DNA from: Hoeflea ulvae | GTDB taxonomy: Bacteria > Pseudomonadota > Alphaproteobacteria > Rhizobiales > Rhizobiaceae | Direction of reading: 5' to 3' | Assembly (NCBI RefSeq): GCF_026619435.1 | Contig: NZ_JAOVZQ010000001.1 | Span: 3,107,501-3,171,500 of the forward strand | Length of the DNA stretch: 64,000 nt | In this document: positions 55,308 through 64,000 of the stretch, one piece after another | How positions within the stretch are numbered: the stretch's first letter is position 1 | Layout: every line of letters starts with the position of its first letter | Translations under genes and position numbers: made by a program | The notes under the pieces: model-generated | What the model was told of the DNA's origin: nothing | The model's database searches: none | The model's input: the letters and a program-made list of their open reading frames with translations, nothing else

Positions 55308-55461
55308 CACTAAAGAGGCATTTCCCACTGGGAAACGCCCATTTCGCGGTCAAAGTCTTGGGAGGATTGGATCTCAGGCGCGCTTTGTTCGCTGCCCCCG
55401 GGTAACCGGGAAATAGATCACGCGATACTTTTACAACAAGGCTTTACGCCTTGTTTTTTTT
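55308..55461 (+). ncRNA. Candidate small RNA between proS and DUF1467 region
   Basis: About 150 bases between a sigma70-like promoter and an intrinsic terminator, with no reading frame. Internal short stems are visible (TTTCCCA-CTGGGAAA near 55325, and CCCGG-GTAA-CCGGG near 55398). An unpaired GGGAGGATTGG segment near 55362 could bind mRNA. The rest of the 476-base gap (55092-55567) shows nothing else. I could not assign it to a named alphaproteobacterial sRNA family. Confidence 0.55.
55435..55461 (+). terminator. Terminator of the candidate sRNA
   Basis: AACAAGGC (55435-55442) pairs with GCCTTGTT (55448-55455) around TTTAC and runs into a T-tract to 55461. On the other strand there is no matching position of a gene end. 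Confidence 0.85.
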
Positions 55462-55567
55462 GACTGTTGTCTGGCCGGTTGCTGGGCATCCGCTCGCCTG
55501 TATCGGGCGTTGCCTTCAGGCCATTGACGCGGCGCAACAATTGGCGCCGGCGCGAAAGCGGCGCCCG

Positions 55568-55801
55568 TCAACCGGAGTTGCGCGCGCCCTTGTTCAGTTC
55601 CCGCTCGGCGCGGACGTCCTTGTCCATCTTTTCCAGGCTTTCGACGACGCTGTCGTCCGGCTCCTGCTTGACGTCCGGAACGGCCTGGCGCTGGTTGCGC
55701 ACATTGGACTGATCATTGCCCTGCAGGGAATTGTCACCCATCTTGTCCTGGGCCAGATCGGCTTCGGTGAGGCGTTTCGACGTGTTCTGGGAATCGGCCA
55801 T
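55568..55801 (-). CDS. Small hydrophilic protein with EcfG promoter, unknown
   Basis: 77 residues, highly polar and likely disordered or coiled (LTEADLAQDKMGDNSLQGND..., ending DKDVRAERELNKGARNSG), without Cys or membrane segments. GGAGA 7 bases before the ATG fixes the start; the frame extends 13 codons upstream into the promoter. A perfect EcfG promoter lies just ahead. No family recognised. Confidence 0.75.
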   Translation of the reverse strand: MADSQNTSKRLTEADLAQDKMGDNSLQGNDQSNVRNQRQAVPDVKQEPDDSVVESLEKMDKDVRAERELNKGARNSG

Positions 55802-55838
55802 TGCAAGTCTCCATGGATCAATTGCGGTTCGTTTCTCC

Positions 55839-55863
55839 AACGGAGACCGAACGGCAAAGTTCC
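55839..55863 (-). promoter_or_regulatory. Sigma-EcfG promoter of the small hydrophilic protein
   Basis: Minus strand GGAAC (55863-55859), 16 bases, CGTT (55842-55839), exact consensus, 38 bases upstream of the ATG and 43 kb away from ecfG. Confidence 0.85.
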
Positions 55864-55932
55864 ATGATCTTTGGTGTGGCAGTCAGGCCCGGGTCAAACG
55901 GCTGGCATCCGCCCGCCCTGTCACAGATGGCC

Positions 55933-56214
55933 TCAGTTGCCTGAAGGCATGAAATCCGGCGACAGCGAGATCAGGTCGTCAAGCGTGTAGCCGCCGACCA
56001 CTGTGATCAGGAGATAGGCGCCGAACACCACTCCGGAAATAAGCGTGGTGCGCCAGAAGATCGGGCCGAAGCGGAAATTCGCCGGCGCGCTGTGTGTGGT
56101 GCCGAGCGTCACATCGCCCTCGTCGGCCTGGCTGCGCGACGAGAACGGCAATACCGTAAACAGCACCACCCACCAGATGATGAAATAGATCGCAAAACCG
56201 GTTCCGAAACCCAT
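55933..56214 (-). CDS. DUF1467 two-helix membrane protein
   Basis: 93 residues: MGFGTGFAIYFIIWWVVLFTVLPF, then GTTHSAPANFRFGPIFWRTTLISGVVFGAYLLI, the DUF1467 signature with two membrane helices. The family is alphaproteobacterial and usually sits between mce and proS, as here. Function unknown. Confidence 0.93.
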   Translation of the reverse strand: MGFGTGFAIYFIIWWVVLFTVLPFSSRSQADEGDVTLGTTHSAPANFRFGPIFWRTTLISGVVFGAYLLITVVGGYTLDDLISLSPDFMPSGN

Positions 56215-56276
56215 GATGATCTTCCTTGTGGCGCCAGTGAAGTCTTGCGGCTCGCCAAAACGCTGCGGTGTCAGTC

Positions 56277-56681
56277 TCAGGCCTGCTCGAGTTCAATCAG
56301 CGTGCCGTTGAAATCCTTCGGATGCAGAAACAGCACCGGCTTGTCGTGCGCGCCCAGCCTGGGTTCGCCATCACCGAGCACGCGTGCCCCTTCCTGGCGA
56401 AGACGGTCACGCGCGGCCAGGATGTCATCGACCTCGTAGCAGACATGATGCATGCCGCCCGACGGGTTCTTGGCCAGAAACGCCGTGATCGGCGAATCTT
56501 TTCCCAGCGGTTCCAGCAATTCGATCTTGGTGTTGGGCAGAACGATGAACACCACGGTCACCCCATGCTCGGGCAGGACCTGAGGCTCCGTCACCTCGGC
56601 CCCGAGCATGGTGCGGTACTGGGCGCTTGCCGCGGCAAGGTCCGGCACCGCAATGGCGACATGGTTCAGACGTCCAAGCAT
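56277..56681 (-). CDS. mce: Methylmalonyl-CoA epimerase
   Basis: 134 residues. Vicinal-oxygen-chelate fold: MLGRLNHVAIAVPDLAAASAQY with metal His, HGVTVVFIVLPNTKIELLEPL (metal Glu region), GGMHHVCYEVDDI with metal His, and a final GTLIELEQA. It interconverts (R)- and (S)-methylmalonyl-CoA in propionate metabolism. It lies ten bases after rnj. Confidence 0.93.
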   Translation of the reverse strand: MLGRLNHVAIAVPDLAAASAQYRTMLGAEVTEPQVLPEHGVTVVFIVLPNTKIELLEPLGKDSPITAFLAKNPSGGMHHVCYEVDDILAARDRLRQEGARVLGDGEPRLGAHDKPVLFLHPKDFNGTLIELEQA

Positions 56682-56691
56682 TCCTGCTGCC

Positions 56692-58363
56692 TCACACCTT
56701 GTTGACGAAGACGGTCACGATCGGCTTCTTGCCCCATACCTCGTTTGCCGCGGCGCGAACAGAGCGGCGAATTGCCTCGCGCACACCGTCGGTGTCCTTG
56801 CGGCGGCCGCGCGGAATGCTTTCGACCGCACCCAGCACCGCGTCATAGAGAATGTCTTCCATCTCGTCGCCCTCGCCGTCGACGGCAGGCAGGCCGATGG
56901 CGACGACCACCGGATCACGCTGGAATTCCAGGCGATGATCAAGCAGCACATTAACCGCGACATGACCGGTGAACGACAGTTTGCGCCGTTCGGAAATGCC
57001 CACCTCGTCGAAATCGCCGATGAGGTGACCATCCTTGTAGATCCGGCCGTGATGCGCTTGGCCGATGACTTCCGGCGCACCGGGCGCCAGCCGCAGAATG
57101 TCGCCATTGCGCACCCGCGGGGTGATCTCGATGCCCGAGGCCTGCGCCAGGGCTGCCTGCGCCGTCAGATGCGCGGCCTCGCCATGCACCGGGACCAGGA
57201 TCTTCGGCTTGACCCATTCATACATCTGCACCAGTTCGGTGCGGCGCGGATGGCCCGAAACATGAACCAAGGCATCGGCGTCGGTGACGATCTTGACGCC
57301 CTGCTCGATCAGGCCGTTCTTGATGTCGATGATGCCCTTTTCATTGCCGGGAATGGCGCGCGAGGAAAACACCACGGTGTCGCCCGACGTCAGCGCCACA
57401 TTGCGCATTTCATCGCGCGACAGCTTGGCCAGCGCCGCACGCGGCTCGCCACTGGCTGCCGGTGAGGATGACAACCACCTTGTCGCGCGGAATGTAGCCA
57501 TATTCGTCTTCGGCGAGGAATTCCGGAATTCCGTCCATCATGCCGAGTTCGGTGGCGACATTGACCACCCGCTTGATCGAACTGCCCAGCAGCAGCACTT
57601 CGCGGCCGGCGTCACGCGCGGCTTCGGCGATCGAGCGGATACGTCCGACATTGGAAGAGAATGTGGTGATCGCCACCCGGCCTTCGGCCCGTTCGATGAC
57701 TTCGCGCAAACCGGCGCTGATTTCCTTTTCCGAGGGCGACACCCCTTCGCGCATGGCGTTGGTGGAATCGCACATCATGGCGAGGATGCCCTCCTCGCCC
57801 AGCTGCCGGAACCGGTTTTCATCAGTCAGCGGTCCCAGCGAAGGCGTCAGATCGATCTTCCAGTCACCGGTATGGATCAGATTGCCCAGCGGGGTGCGGA
57901 TCGCCAGCGAGAACGGCTCGGGAATCGAATGGTTGACCGCAACCGGTTCGACTTCGAAGGGTCCGACGGTAAAGCGCTCGCCGGCCTTGAACTGGTGAAT
58001 CGGCACTTCGGCGCGGGTGCGCTCATAGGCGCGCTTGGCTTCCAGCATTCCGGCGGTGAAGGCGGATGCATAGACCGGGACATTGTCGAGCCGCGGCCAG
58101 AGCTGCGCCAGGGCACCGTAGTGATCCTCATGCGCATGGGTGATGATGATCGCCTTGAGCTGCTTGCCCAGGCTCTTGACGAACTTGATGTCCGGCAGCA
58201 CCAGATCGACACCGGGAAGTTCCGGTCCCGGAAAGGTCACGCCGCAATCAACCATGATCCATTCACGCAGTTTCGGCGAGCCGTAGCCGTAGAGCGCGAG
58301 GTTCATGCCTATTTCGCCAACGCCACCGAGTGGTACGAATACGAGATCCTGGTCTTTTGTCAT
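56692..58363 (-). CDS. rnj: Ribonuclease J (one frameshift)
   Basis: Removing one base near 57451 (CAG-T-GGC read as CAG-GGC) gives 556 residues, the normal rhizobial size. Beta-lactamase fold with ITHAHEDHYGAL (His/Asp metal motif, about 75-86), HTGDWKIDL, and the beta-CASP part with TGSQ / GEPRAALAKLSRDE, FSSRAIPGNE and HVSGHPRRTELVQM across and after the shift. It is a 5'-3' exo- and endonuclease for rRNA and mRNA maturation. Probably a sequence error, not a loss. Confidence 0.93.
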
Positions 58364-58390
58364 CAATTATCCTGTCTGGTCACATCATGA

Positions 58391-59131
58391 TCAGGAGAAA
58401 AACACGTCGCCGGAGGCGATCATCTGCTTTTGTCCGTCCGGCAGAGCAAGCATCAACCTGCCCTCGCCGTCTATTCCGTCAAACACACCCTGAAGTTGGC
58501 GGTCTGGCAAATTTACTGTCACCGGCTTTCCGATGCCGTTGGCGCGCTCAAGCCACGCATCGCGGATCCGCGAAAGTCCGCGTCCCTGATCCCATACAGC
58601 AAGCGCTTCACTCATGGAAACCACCAGTTGCGCAAACAGGGTCTGCGGCGTCGCCGAACTGCCCTGCTCTGCCAGGCATGTGGCCGGGTAGAGGCCCGTC
58701 TCGGGCCGGTGCGCGACATTGATACCACAGCCGATCACGACTGCCCTGCGGCCATCCGCAAGCTGCTCGGCCTCGATCAGGATGCCGGCCGTCTTGCAGC
58801 CATCGACCAGCACGTCATTGGGCCACTTGATCCGCAAGGCCCCCGCCTTGCCCGGCAGGACCTTTGCAACGGCCTGGTGCACGGCGAGCGTCACCGCCAG
58901 CGGCAGGCTCGGCATCTGCGCCCAGGGCGCCGGATCGATCAGCAGCAGCGACGAATACAGATTGCCTGGCTCGGAAACCCAGACCCGGCCCCTGCGGCCA
59001 CGGCCGCCGGTCTGGCGCACCGCCGTGATCCAGAGACCGCCCGCCTCGCCGGCCCTGGCGCGCTCCATGCATTCCACATTGGTGGAAGCAACGTCGCCCA
59101 GTTCAACATGGCGGAAGTCCAGTGCCTTCAT
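58391..59131 (-). CDS. birA: Biotin-[acetyl-CoA-carboxylase] ligase
   Basis: 246 residues. Class II BirA without the N-terminal DNA-binding domain: QTGGRGRRGRVWVSEPGNLYSSLLL (biotinyl-AMP loop), IKWPNDVLVDGCKTAGILIEAE (catalytic Lys), and GCGINVAHRP. It attaches biotin to carboxylase BCCP domains. It lies between nuoN and rnj in the standard rhizobial order. Confidence 0.95.
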   Translation of the reverse strand: MKALDFRHVELGDVASTNVECMERARAGEAGGLWITAVRQTGGRGRRGRVWVSEPGNLYSSLLLIDPAPWAQMPSLPLAVTLAVHQAVAKVLPGKAGALRIKWPNDVLVDGCKTAGILIEAEQLADGRRAVVIGCGINVAHRPETGLYPATCLAEQGSSATPQTLFAQLVVSMSEALAVWDQGRGLSRIRDAWLERANGIGKPVTVNLPDRQLQGVFDGIDGEGRLMLALPDGQKQMIASGDVFFS

Positions 59132-59149
59132 ACGGCCCGCCGCCGCATT

Positions 59150-60592
59150 CTAGAAGAACGTCTTCGCGGCAACGTCTGCGGCAAGACCCAGCGGGTTGGA
59201 AACCAGCACATAAAACAGCACGAACAGTCCCGAAACACCGAACACCAGCTTGAGCTCGCCCGCCACCGGCACGAAATTGCCGGAAGGCTGATCAAACCAC
59301 ATGATCTTGATGATCCGCAGATAGTAATAGGCGCCGACCACCGATGCCAGCACGCCGATGATGGCCAGGCCATAGAGCTTGGCCTCGATCGCCGCGACAA
59401 AGACGAAATACTTGCCGAAGAAGCCTGCCAGCGGCGGAATGCCGGCCAGCGAGAACATCAGGATAGTCAGCATCAGCGCCATGAACGGATTGGTCGAGGA
59501 CAGGCCGGCCAGATCGTCGATCTGCTCGACATTGCCGTCTTCCTTGCGGCGCATGGCCAGGATGCAGGCAAATGTGCCCAGCGTCATCACCATGTAGATC
59601 AGCATGTAGAGGATCACGCCCCGCACGCCGGCCTGGCTGCCGGCGGCAAGCCCGACCAGCGCAAAGCCCATATGGGCGATGGAGGAATAGGCCATCAGCC
59701 GCTTGATGTTCTTCTGGCCGATCGCGGCAAAGGCGCCGAGCACCATCGAGGCGATCGAAATGAACACCACGATCTGCTGCCAGTCGATGGTCACCGGCTC
59801 GAAGGCGACGATGACGATGCGCACGAAAAGCGCCATGGCGGCAATCTTGGGAGCCGCGGAGAAGAACGCGGTGACCGGTGTCGGCGCGCCCTCATAAACA
59901 TCCGGCGTCCACATGTGGAACGGAACGGCCGAGATCTTGAAGGCAATGCCGGCCAGCAGGAACACCAGGCCGAACACCAGGCCGAGCGAGCGCTCGCTGT
60001 CGGCAATCGCCGCGGCGATCTCGTCGAAGCCGGTATGGCCGGTATAGCCGTAGACCAGCGACGCGCCATAAAGCAGCATCCCGGAGGACAGCGCGCCGAG
60101 CACGAAATATTTGAGGCCAGCCTCGGTCGAGCGGGTGCTGTCGCGGTTGATGGCGGCAACCACATAGAGCGCCAGCGACTGCAGCTCGAGGCCCATATAG
60201 AGCGCCATCAGGTCATTGGCGGAAATCATCAGCAGCATGCCGAGGGTCGCCAGCACGATCAGCACCGGGAACTCGAACTTGTCGATGCGTTCGGACTTGG
60301 CATGACCCACGGTCATCACCATGGCGGTGATCGAGCCGATCAGCGCCAGCACCTTCATGAAGCGCGCAAAGGGATCGGACAGGAAGGCGCCGTTGAAGGC
60401 TTCGCCATTGCCGGTCACCAGCACCAGCACCAGTCCGGCCATGATCAACAGCGCCACGGCCAGTCCGTTGACCAGCGTGACCGACTTTTCGCCGGAAAAC
60501 ACGCCGACCATCAGGAGCAGCATGGCGCCGACGGCCAGCATGAGTTCGGGAACGGCAAGCTGTAGGCTGGAAGTGAGTATCTCTGGCGTCAT
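59150..60592 (-). CDS. nuoN: NADH-quinone oxidoreductase subunit N
   Basis: 480 residues with about 14 membrane helices of the antiporter-like family: [18 protein letters not shown], the Lys/His-rich [19 protein letters not shown], and [16 protein letters not shown]. It is a proton-pumping membrane-arm subunit of complex I. Last nuo gene, followed by birA. Confidence 0.96.
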   Translation of the reverse strand: MTPEILTSSLQLAVPELMLAVGAMLLLMVGVFSGEKSVTLVNGLAVALLIMAGLVLVLVTGNGEAFNGAFLSDPFARFMKVLALIGSITAMVMTVGHAKSERIDKFEFPVLIVLATLGMLLMISANDLMALYMGLELQSLALYVVAAINRDSTRSTEAGLKYFVLGALSSGMLLYGASLVYGYTGHTGFDEIAAAIADSERSLGLVFGLVFLLAGIAFKISAVPFHMWTPDVYEGAPTPVTAFFSAAPKIAAMALFVRIVIVAFEPVTIDWQQIVVFISIASMVLGAFAAIGQKNIKRLMAYSSIAHMGFALVGLAAGSQAGVRGVILYMLIYMVMTLGTFACILAMRRKEDGNVEQIDDLAGLSSTNPFMALMLTILMFSLAGIPPLAGFFGKYFVFVAAIEAKLYGLAIIGVLASVVGAYYYLRIIKIMWFDQPSGNFVPVAGELKLVFGVSGLFVLFYVLVSNPLGLAADVAAKTFF

Positions 60593-60612
60593 GGTCCCGC
60601 AGTCTCCGTAGC

Positions 60613-62124
60613 TCAGTTAACCGACAGCGCGAGATCGCGCGCTGCCTGCAGCGAAGCCGAGTAGTTGTTGATCAGCGCGTCAACCGAAGCTGCCGTCACA
60701 TCAAAGATTGGCGCCGGATAGACACCAAAGAGAATTGTCAGCGCCACAAGCGGATACAGGATCACTTTCTCGCGGCCCGACAGATCGAGCATGGCCTTCA
60801 GGCTTTCCTTTTCCAGGGCGCCGAAGACGACCCGGCGATACAGCCACAATGCATAGGCCGCCGACAGGATCACGCCGGTGGTGGCAAACAGTGCCACCCA
60901 GGTATTGACCTGGAACACGCCGATCAGCGTCAGGAATTCGCCGACGAAACCGGAGGTGCCGGGCAGACCGACATTGGCCATGGTGAACAGCATGAACACC
61001 ACCGCAAATTTCGGCATGTTCTTGACCAGACCGCCATAGGCGGCGATCTCGCGGGTGTGCATCCGGTCATAGATCACGCCGACACAGAGGAACAGCGCGC
61101 TGGAGATCAGACCATGGCTGAGCATCTGGAAGATCGCGCCCTGCACGCCCTGCTGGTTGGCGGCGAAGATACCCATGGTCACGAAGCCCATATGAGCGAC
61201 CGACGAATAGGCAATCAGCTTCTTCATGTCTTCCTGCATCAGCGCCACCAGCGAGGTGTAGACGATGGCAACAACCGACAGGGTGAAGATGAAGGGTGCG
61301 AAATCGGCGGAAGCCAGCGGGAACATCGGCAGCGAGAAGCGCAGGAAGCCGTAGCCGCCGAGCTTGAGCAGCACGCCGGCCAGGATCACCGAGCCGGCGG
61401 TCGGGGCCTCGACATGGGCATCCGGCAACCAGGTATGCACCGGCCACATCGGCATCTTCACCGCAAAGGAAGCAAAGAACGCCAGCCACAGCCAAGTCTG
61501 CATTTCCGCCGGGAAATCATAGGCCAGCAGAGCGCGAATGTCGGTCGTGCCGGCATCCCAGTACATCGCCATGATCGCCAGCAGCATCAGCACCGAGCCG
61601 GCCAGCGTGTAGAGGAAGAACTTGAAGCTGGCATAAACACGGCGCTTGCCGCCCCACACGCCGATGATGATGAACATCGGAATCAGGCCCGCCTCGAAGA
61701 AGACGTAGAACAGCACGATGTCGAGCGCGCAGAACACGCCGATCATCATCGTCTCGAGCACCAGGAAGGCGATCATGTATTCCCGCACGCGGGATTCGAC
61801 CGATTTCCAGCTTGCCAGGATGCACAGCGGCATCAGGAAGGTGGTGAGGATGACGAACAGCATCGAAATGCCGTCGACGCCCATGGCATAGGAGAACATC
61901 GAGCCGGGTAGATCGATGGCTTCCACCATCTGGAAGCCAGGGTCGCTGACATCGAAACTCGCCCAGATCAAGAGCGACATCACGAAGGTCGCGGTGGTTC
62001 CGAGCAATGCGACCTGACGGATATTGCGCCGTCCGATCTCGGTGTCATCCTTGATCGGCAGCAGAAACAACACACAGATCAGCGGTATGAAGGTGACAAC
62101 TGACAAAAGTGGCCAATCGGTCAT
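60613..62124 (-). CDS. nuoM: NADH-quinone oxidoreductase subunit M
   Basis: 503 residues, about 14 helices. The family core is [73 protein letters not shown] and [15 protein letters not shown]. It is a membrane-arm proton pump of complex I. The ATG overlaps the nuoL stop (ATGA), so it is translationally coupled; GGGAG lies about 9 bases upstream. Confidence 0.97.
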   Translation of the reverse strand: MTDWPLLSVVTFIPLICVLFLLPIKDDTEIGRRNIRQVALLGTTATFVMSLLIWASFDVSDPGFQMVEAIDLPGSMFSYAMGVDGISMLFVILTTFLMPLCILASWKSVESRVREYMIAFLVLETMMIGVFCALDIVLFYVFFEAGLIPMFIIIGVWGGKRRVYASFKFFLYTLAGSVLMLLAIMAMYWDAGTTDIRALLAYDFPAEMQTWLWLAFFASFAVKMPMWPVHTWLPDAHVEAPTAGSVILAGVLLKLGGYGFLRFSLPMFPLASADFAPFIFTLSVVAIVYTSLVALMQEDMKKLIAYSSVAHMGFVTMGIFAANQQGVQGAIFQMLSHGLISSALFLCVGVIYDRMHTREIAAYGGLVKNMPKFAVVFMLFTMANVGLPGTSGFVGEFLTLIGVFQVNTWVALFATTGVILSAAYALWLYRRVVFGALEKESLKAMLDLSGREKVILYPLVALTILFGVYPAPIFDVTAASVDALINNYSASLQAARDLALSVN

Positions 62125-64000
62125 CAGAATGCACTCCCGAGCATCATCCATGTGACAAGCGCTGCAATTCCGATCAGCATCACGAAGGCGTAGTGGTAAA
62201 GATATCCGGTCTGCAGCCGGACAACCCAGCCGGTAATATCCTGCGCGCGGGCGACAACACCATTGGGGCCATAGCCGTCAATGATGCGGACATCGCCCTG
62301 CTTCCACAGGAAGGTGCTGAGCCATTTTGCAGGCCGGACAAAGATGAAGTCGTAAAGCTCGTCGAAATACCATTTGTTGAGCAGGAACTGGTAGAGGACG
62401 CGATGATCCTCGGCCAGCCGCTTGGGCGTTTCAGGCGAACGAATGTAGAAGTACCAGGCGGTCACAAGCCCCAGCAGCATGGCCACGAACGGGCTCAGCT
62501 TGACCCACAGCGGCACATGGTGGAATTCCTCAAGGATCTCGTTGCCGGCGCCGGTAAACAGCGCCCCCTTCCAGAACTCGGCATATTCATGACCGAAGAA
62601 GAACTCCTTGAACACCACGCCGGCGAACAGCGCACCGGCAGCCAGGATGAACAGCGGAACCAGCATCACCATCGGTGATTCATGGGCGTGATGCATCACA
62701 TCGGCAGACGCCCGCGGCTTGCCGTGGAAGGTCATGAAGATCAGCCGCCAGGAATAGAAGCTGGTAAACAGCGCCGCGATCACCAGCAGGCCGAAGGCGA
62801 TGCCGGCGGCGGACCCATGCGCGGCATAGGCCGATTCAATGATGATGTCCTTGGAGAAGAACCCGGCGGTGCCGATCAGCGTGCCGGGAATGCCGACGCC
62901 GGTGAGCGCGATGGTGCCGATGATCATCATCCAGTAGGTCGTCGGGATCTTCTTGCGCAGGCCGCCCATGCGCCGCATGTCCTGCTCGTCGGAGACGGCA
63001 TGGATCACCGAACCGGCGCCAAGGAACAACAGCGCCTTGAAGAAGGCATGGGTGAAAAGGTGGAAGATGGCGCCGCCATAGGCGCCGATGCCGAGCGCCA
63101 CGAACATGTAGCCAAGCTGCGAACAGGTCGAATAGGCGATCACCCGCTTGATGTCGTTCTGCACCAGGCCGACGGTGGCTGCGAAGAAGGCCGTGATCGC
63201 TCCGATCCAGGTGACGAAGGTCAAGGCATCGGGCGACAATTCAAAGATCGGCGACATGCGCGCTACCAGGAACACACCGGCGGTGACCATGGTCGCGGCA
63301 TGGATCAGCGCCGACACGGGTGTCGGGCCTTCCATCGCGTCGGGCAACCAGGTGTGCAGCAGGAACTGTGCCGACTTGCCCATGGCGCCCATGAACAGGA
63401 GCAAGCAGATGCCGGTCAGCGCATGCGCCTTGTCGAGCTGCATGCCGAACAGCGTGATCACCGCGTCGCCCGCTTCGGCGCCTTCGGCCGGCAGGTAGTC
63501 GGCGGCACTGGCAAAGATCGTGTCGAAGGAGGCCGAGCCGAACAGAACGAACAGGCCGAAGATGCCGAGCAGGAAGCCGAAGTCGCCGACCCGGTTGACG
63601 ATGAAGGCCTTCATTGCCGCGGCATTGGCGGACGGCTTCTTGTACCAGAAACCGATCAGCAGATAGGAGGCCACGCCGACGCCTTCCCAGCCGAAGAACA
63701 TCTGCAGCAGATTGTCCGAGGTCACCAGCATCAGCATGGCGAAGGTGAAGAACGACAGATAGGCGAAGAAGCGCGGCCGGTGCGGGTCATTGTGCATGTA
63801 GCCGATCGAATAGACATGGACCAGGCAAGACACGGTATTGACCACCACCAGCATGACTGCCGTCAGCGTGTCGATGCGCAGCGACCACTCGACGCTCATA
63901 GCGCCCGAATCGATCCAGCGCATGATCGGGATACGGACCATTTCGCCATGGCCCATGGCGATGGTGAAGAACGCCACCCATGACAGCAGCGCCGCAACGA
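62124..64000 (-). CDS. nuoL: NADH-quinone oxidoreductase subunit L (5' end outside window)
   Basis: About 625 residues are visible and the frame remains open at the window edge; roughly 40 N-terminal residues are missing. [34 protein letters not shown], the conserved [21 protein letters not shown], and the C-terminal lateral helix plus anchor ([11 protein letters not shown] end) identify NuoL. It is the distal proton-pumping subunit of complex I. Confidence 0.97.
   Translation of the reverse strand, partial: VAALLSWVAFFTIAMGHGEMVRIPIMRWIDSGAMSVEWSLRIDTLTAVMLVVVNTVSCLVHVYSIGYMHNDPHRPRFFAYLSFFTFAMLMLVTSDNLLQMFFGWEGVGVASYLLIGFWYKKPSANAAAMKAFIVNRVGDFGFLLGIFGLFVLFGSASFDTIFASAADYLPAEGAEAGDAVITLFGMQLDKAHALTGICLLLFMGAMGKSAQFLLHTWLPDAMEGPTPVSALIHAATMVTAGVFLVARMSPIFELSPDALTFVTWIGAITAFFAATVGLVQNDIKRVIAYSTCSQLGYMFVALGIGAYGGAIFHLFTHAFFKALLFLGAGSVIHAVSDEQDMRRMGGLRKKIPTTYWMMIIGTIALTGVGIPGTLIGTAGFFSKDIIIESAYAAHGSAAGIAFGLLVIAALFTSFYSWRLIFMTFHGKPRASADVMHHAHESPMVMLVPLFILAAGALFAGVVFKEFFFGHEYAEFWKGALFTGAGNEILEEFHHVPLWVKLSPFVAMLLGLVTAWYFYIRSPETPKRLAEDHRVLYQFLLNKWYFDELYDFIFVRPAKWLSTFLWKQGDVRIIDGYGPNGVVARAQDITGWVVRLQTGYLYHYAFVMLIGIAALVTWMMLGSAF

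Noticed and set aside
23734..57454. Programmed frameshifting in nrdJ, sufD, proS or rnj
   Set aside because: No slippery heptamer or downstream structure is seen at the shift points, and directions differ between genes.

Overview
The window is about 64 kb of GC-rich chromosomal DNA (roughly 62-64 % G+C by eye) from an alphaproteobacterium, most likely Rhizobiales (Hoeflea/Rhizobiaceae-like; genus uncertain). The evidence is a PhyR-NepR-EcfG general stress locus, a rhizobial-type suf operon, B12-dependent NrdJ, and the order nuoLMN-birA-rnj-mce-DUF1467-proS-lolC-lolD.

Layout: (1) 1-12.8 kb is a stress-response neighbourhood. It holds a truncated MCP, a YqjD/YqjE-like envelope operon, a PRC-barrel protein, an AI-2E family permease, two HRxxN (HWE) histidine kinases, a Crp/Fnr regulator, CsbD, DUF2254, a small exported Cys-containing protein, DUF1328, and the divergent phyR / nepR-ecfG pair. 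Six transcription units here carry an exact sigma-EcfG promoter (GGAAC-N16/17-CGTT), and the phyR/nepR gap holds two back-to-back sites that match more loosely. (2) 12.9-20 kb is mixed housekeeping: tRNA-Leu, wrbA, a CinA/MoaB-like protein, a universal stress protein, a LysE exporter, gpt, a second MCP and a NUDIX hydrolase. (3) 20-24.4 kb is nrdJ with a long leader carrying NrdR-box-like sites. (4) 24.4-29.1 kb is an accessory stretch: a low-GC DUF4062 (TIR-like) gene, mosaic palindromic repeats around a DUF559 nuclease, a DUF6481 protein, a PhnA-like protein and a low-GC SLATT/DUF4231-like two-TM protein. (5) 29-42 kb: a cation/proton antiporter, selO with msrA/msrB, tamA-tamB, and an FAD-GcvT dimethylglycine dehydrogenase-like enzyme. 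(6) 42-50 kb is the suf operon (iscS-type desulfurase, sufB, small membrane protein, sufC, sufD, sufS joined to a DUF59 domain, sufA) behind an Irr-type operator. (7) 50-64 kb: two alpha/beta hydrolases, lolD/lolC, proS, a candidate sRNA, a small EcfG-driven protein, DUF1467, mce, rnj, birA, nuoN, nuoM and the 3' part of nuoL.

Caution: six genes (HWE kinase, MCP, nrdJ, sufD, proS, rnj) are each split by what looks like one single-base indel. Several are normally essential and each gives a whole family-length protein once one base is corrected, so these are probably sequence errors. They are annotated as single genes with the shift position stated.

Most interesting: the dense EcfG regulon centred on phyR; the perfect inverted repeat that forms both divergent -35 elements; an orphan small protein with a perfect EcfG promoter at 55.8 kb; the low-GC DUF4062 and SLATT genes as orphan defence candidates; and a promoter-to-terminator sRNA candidate at 55.3 kb.
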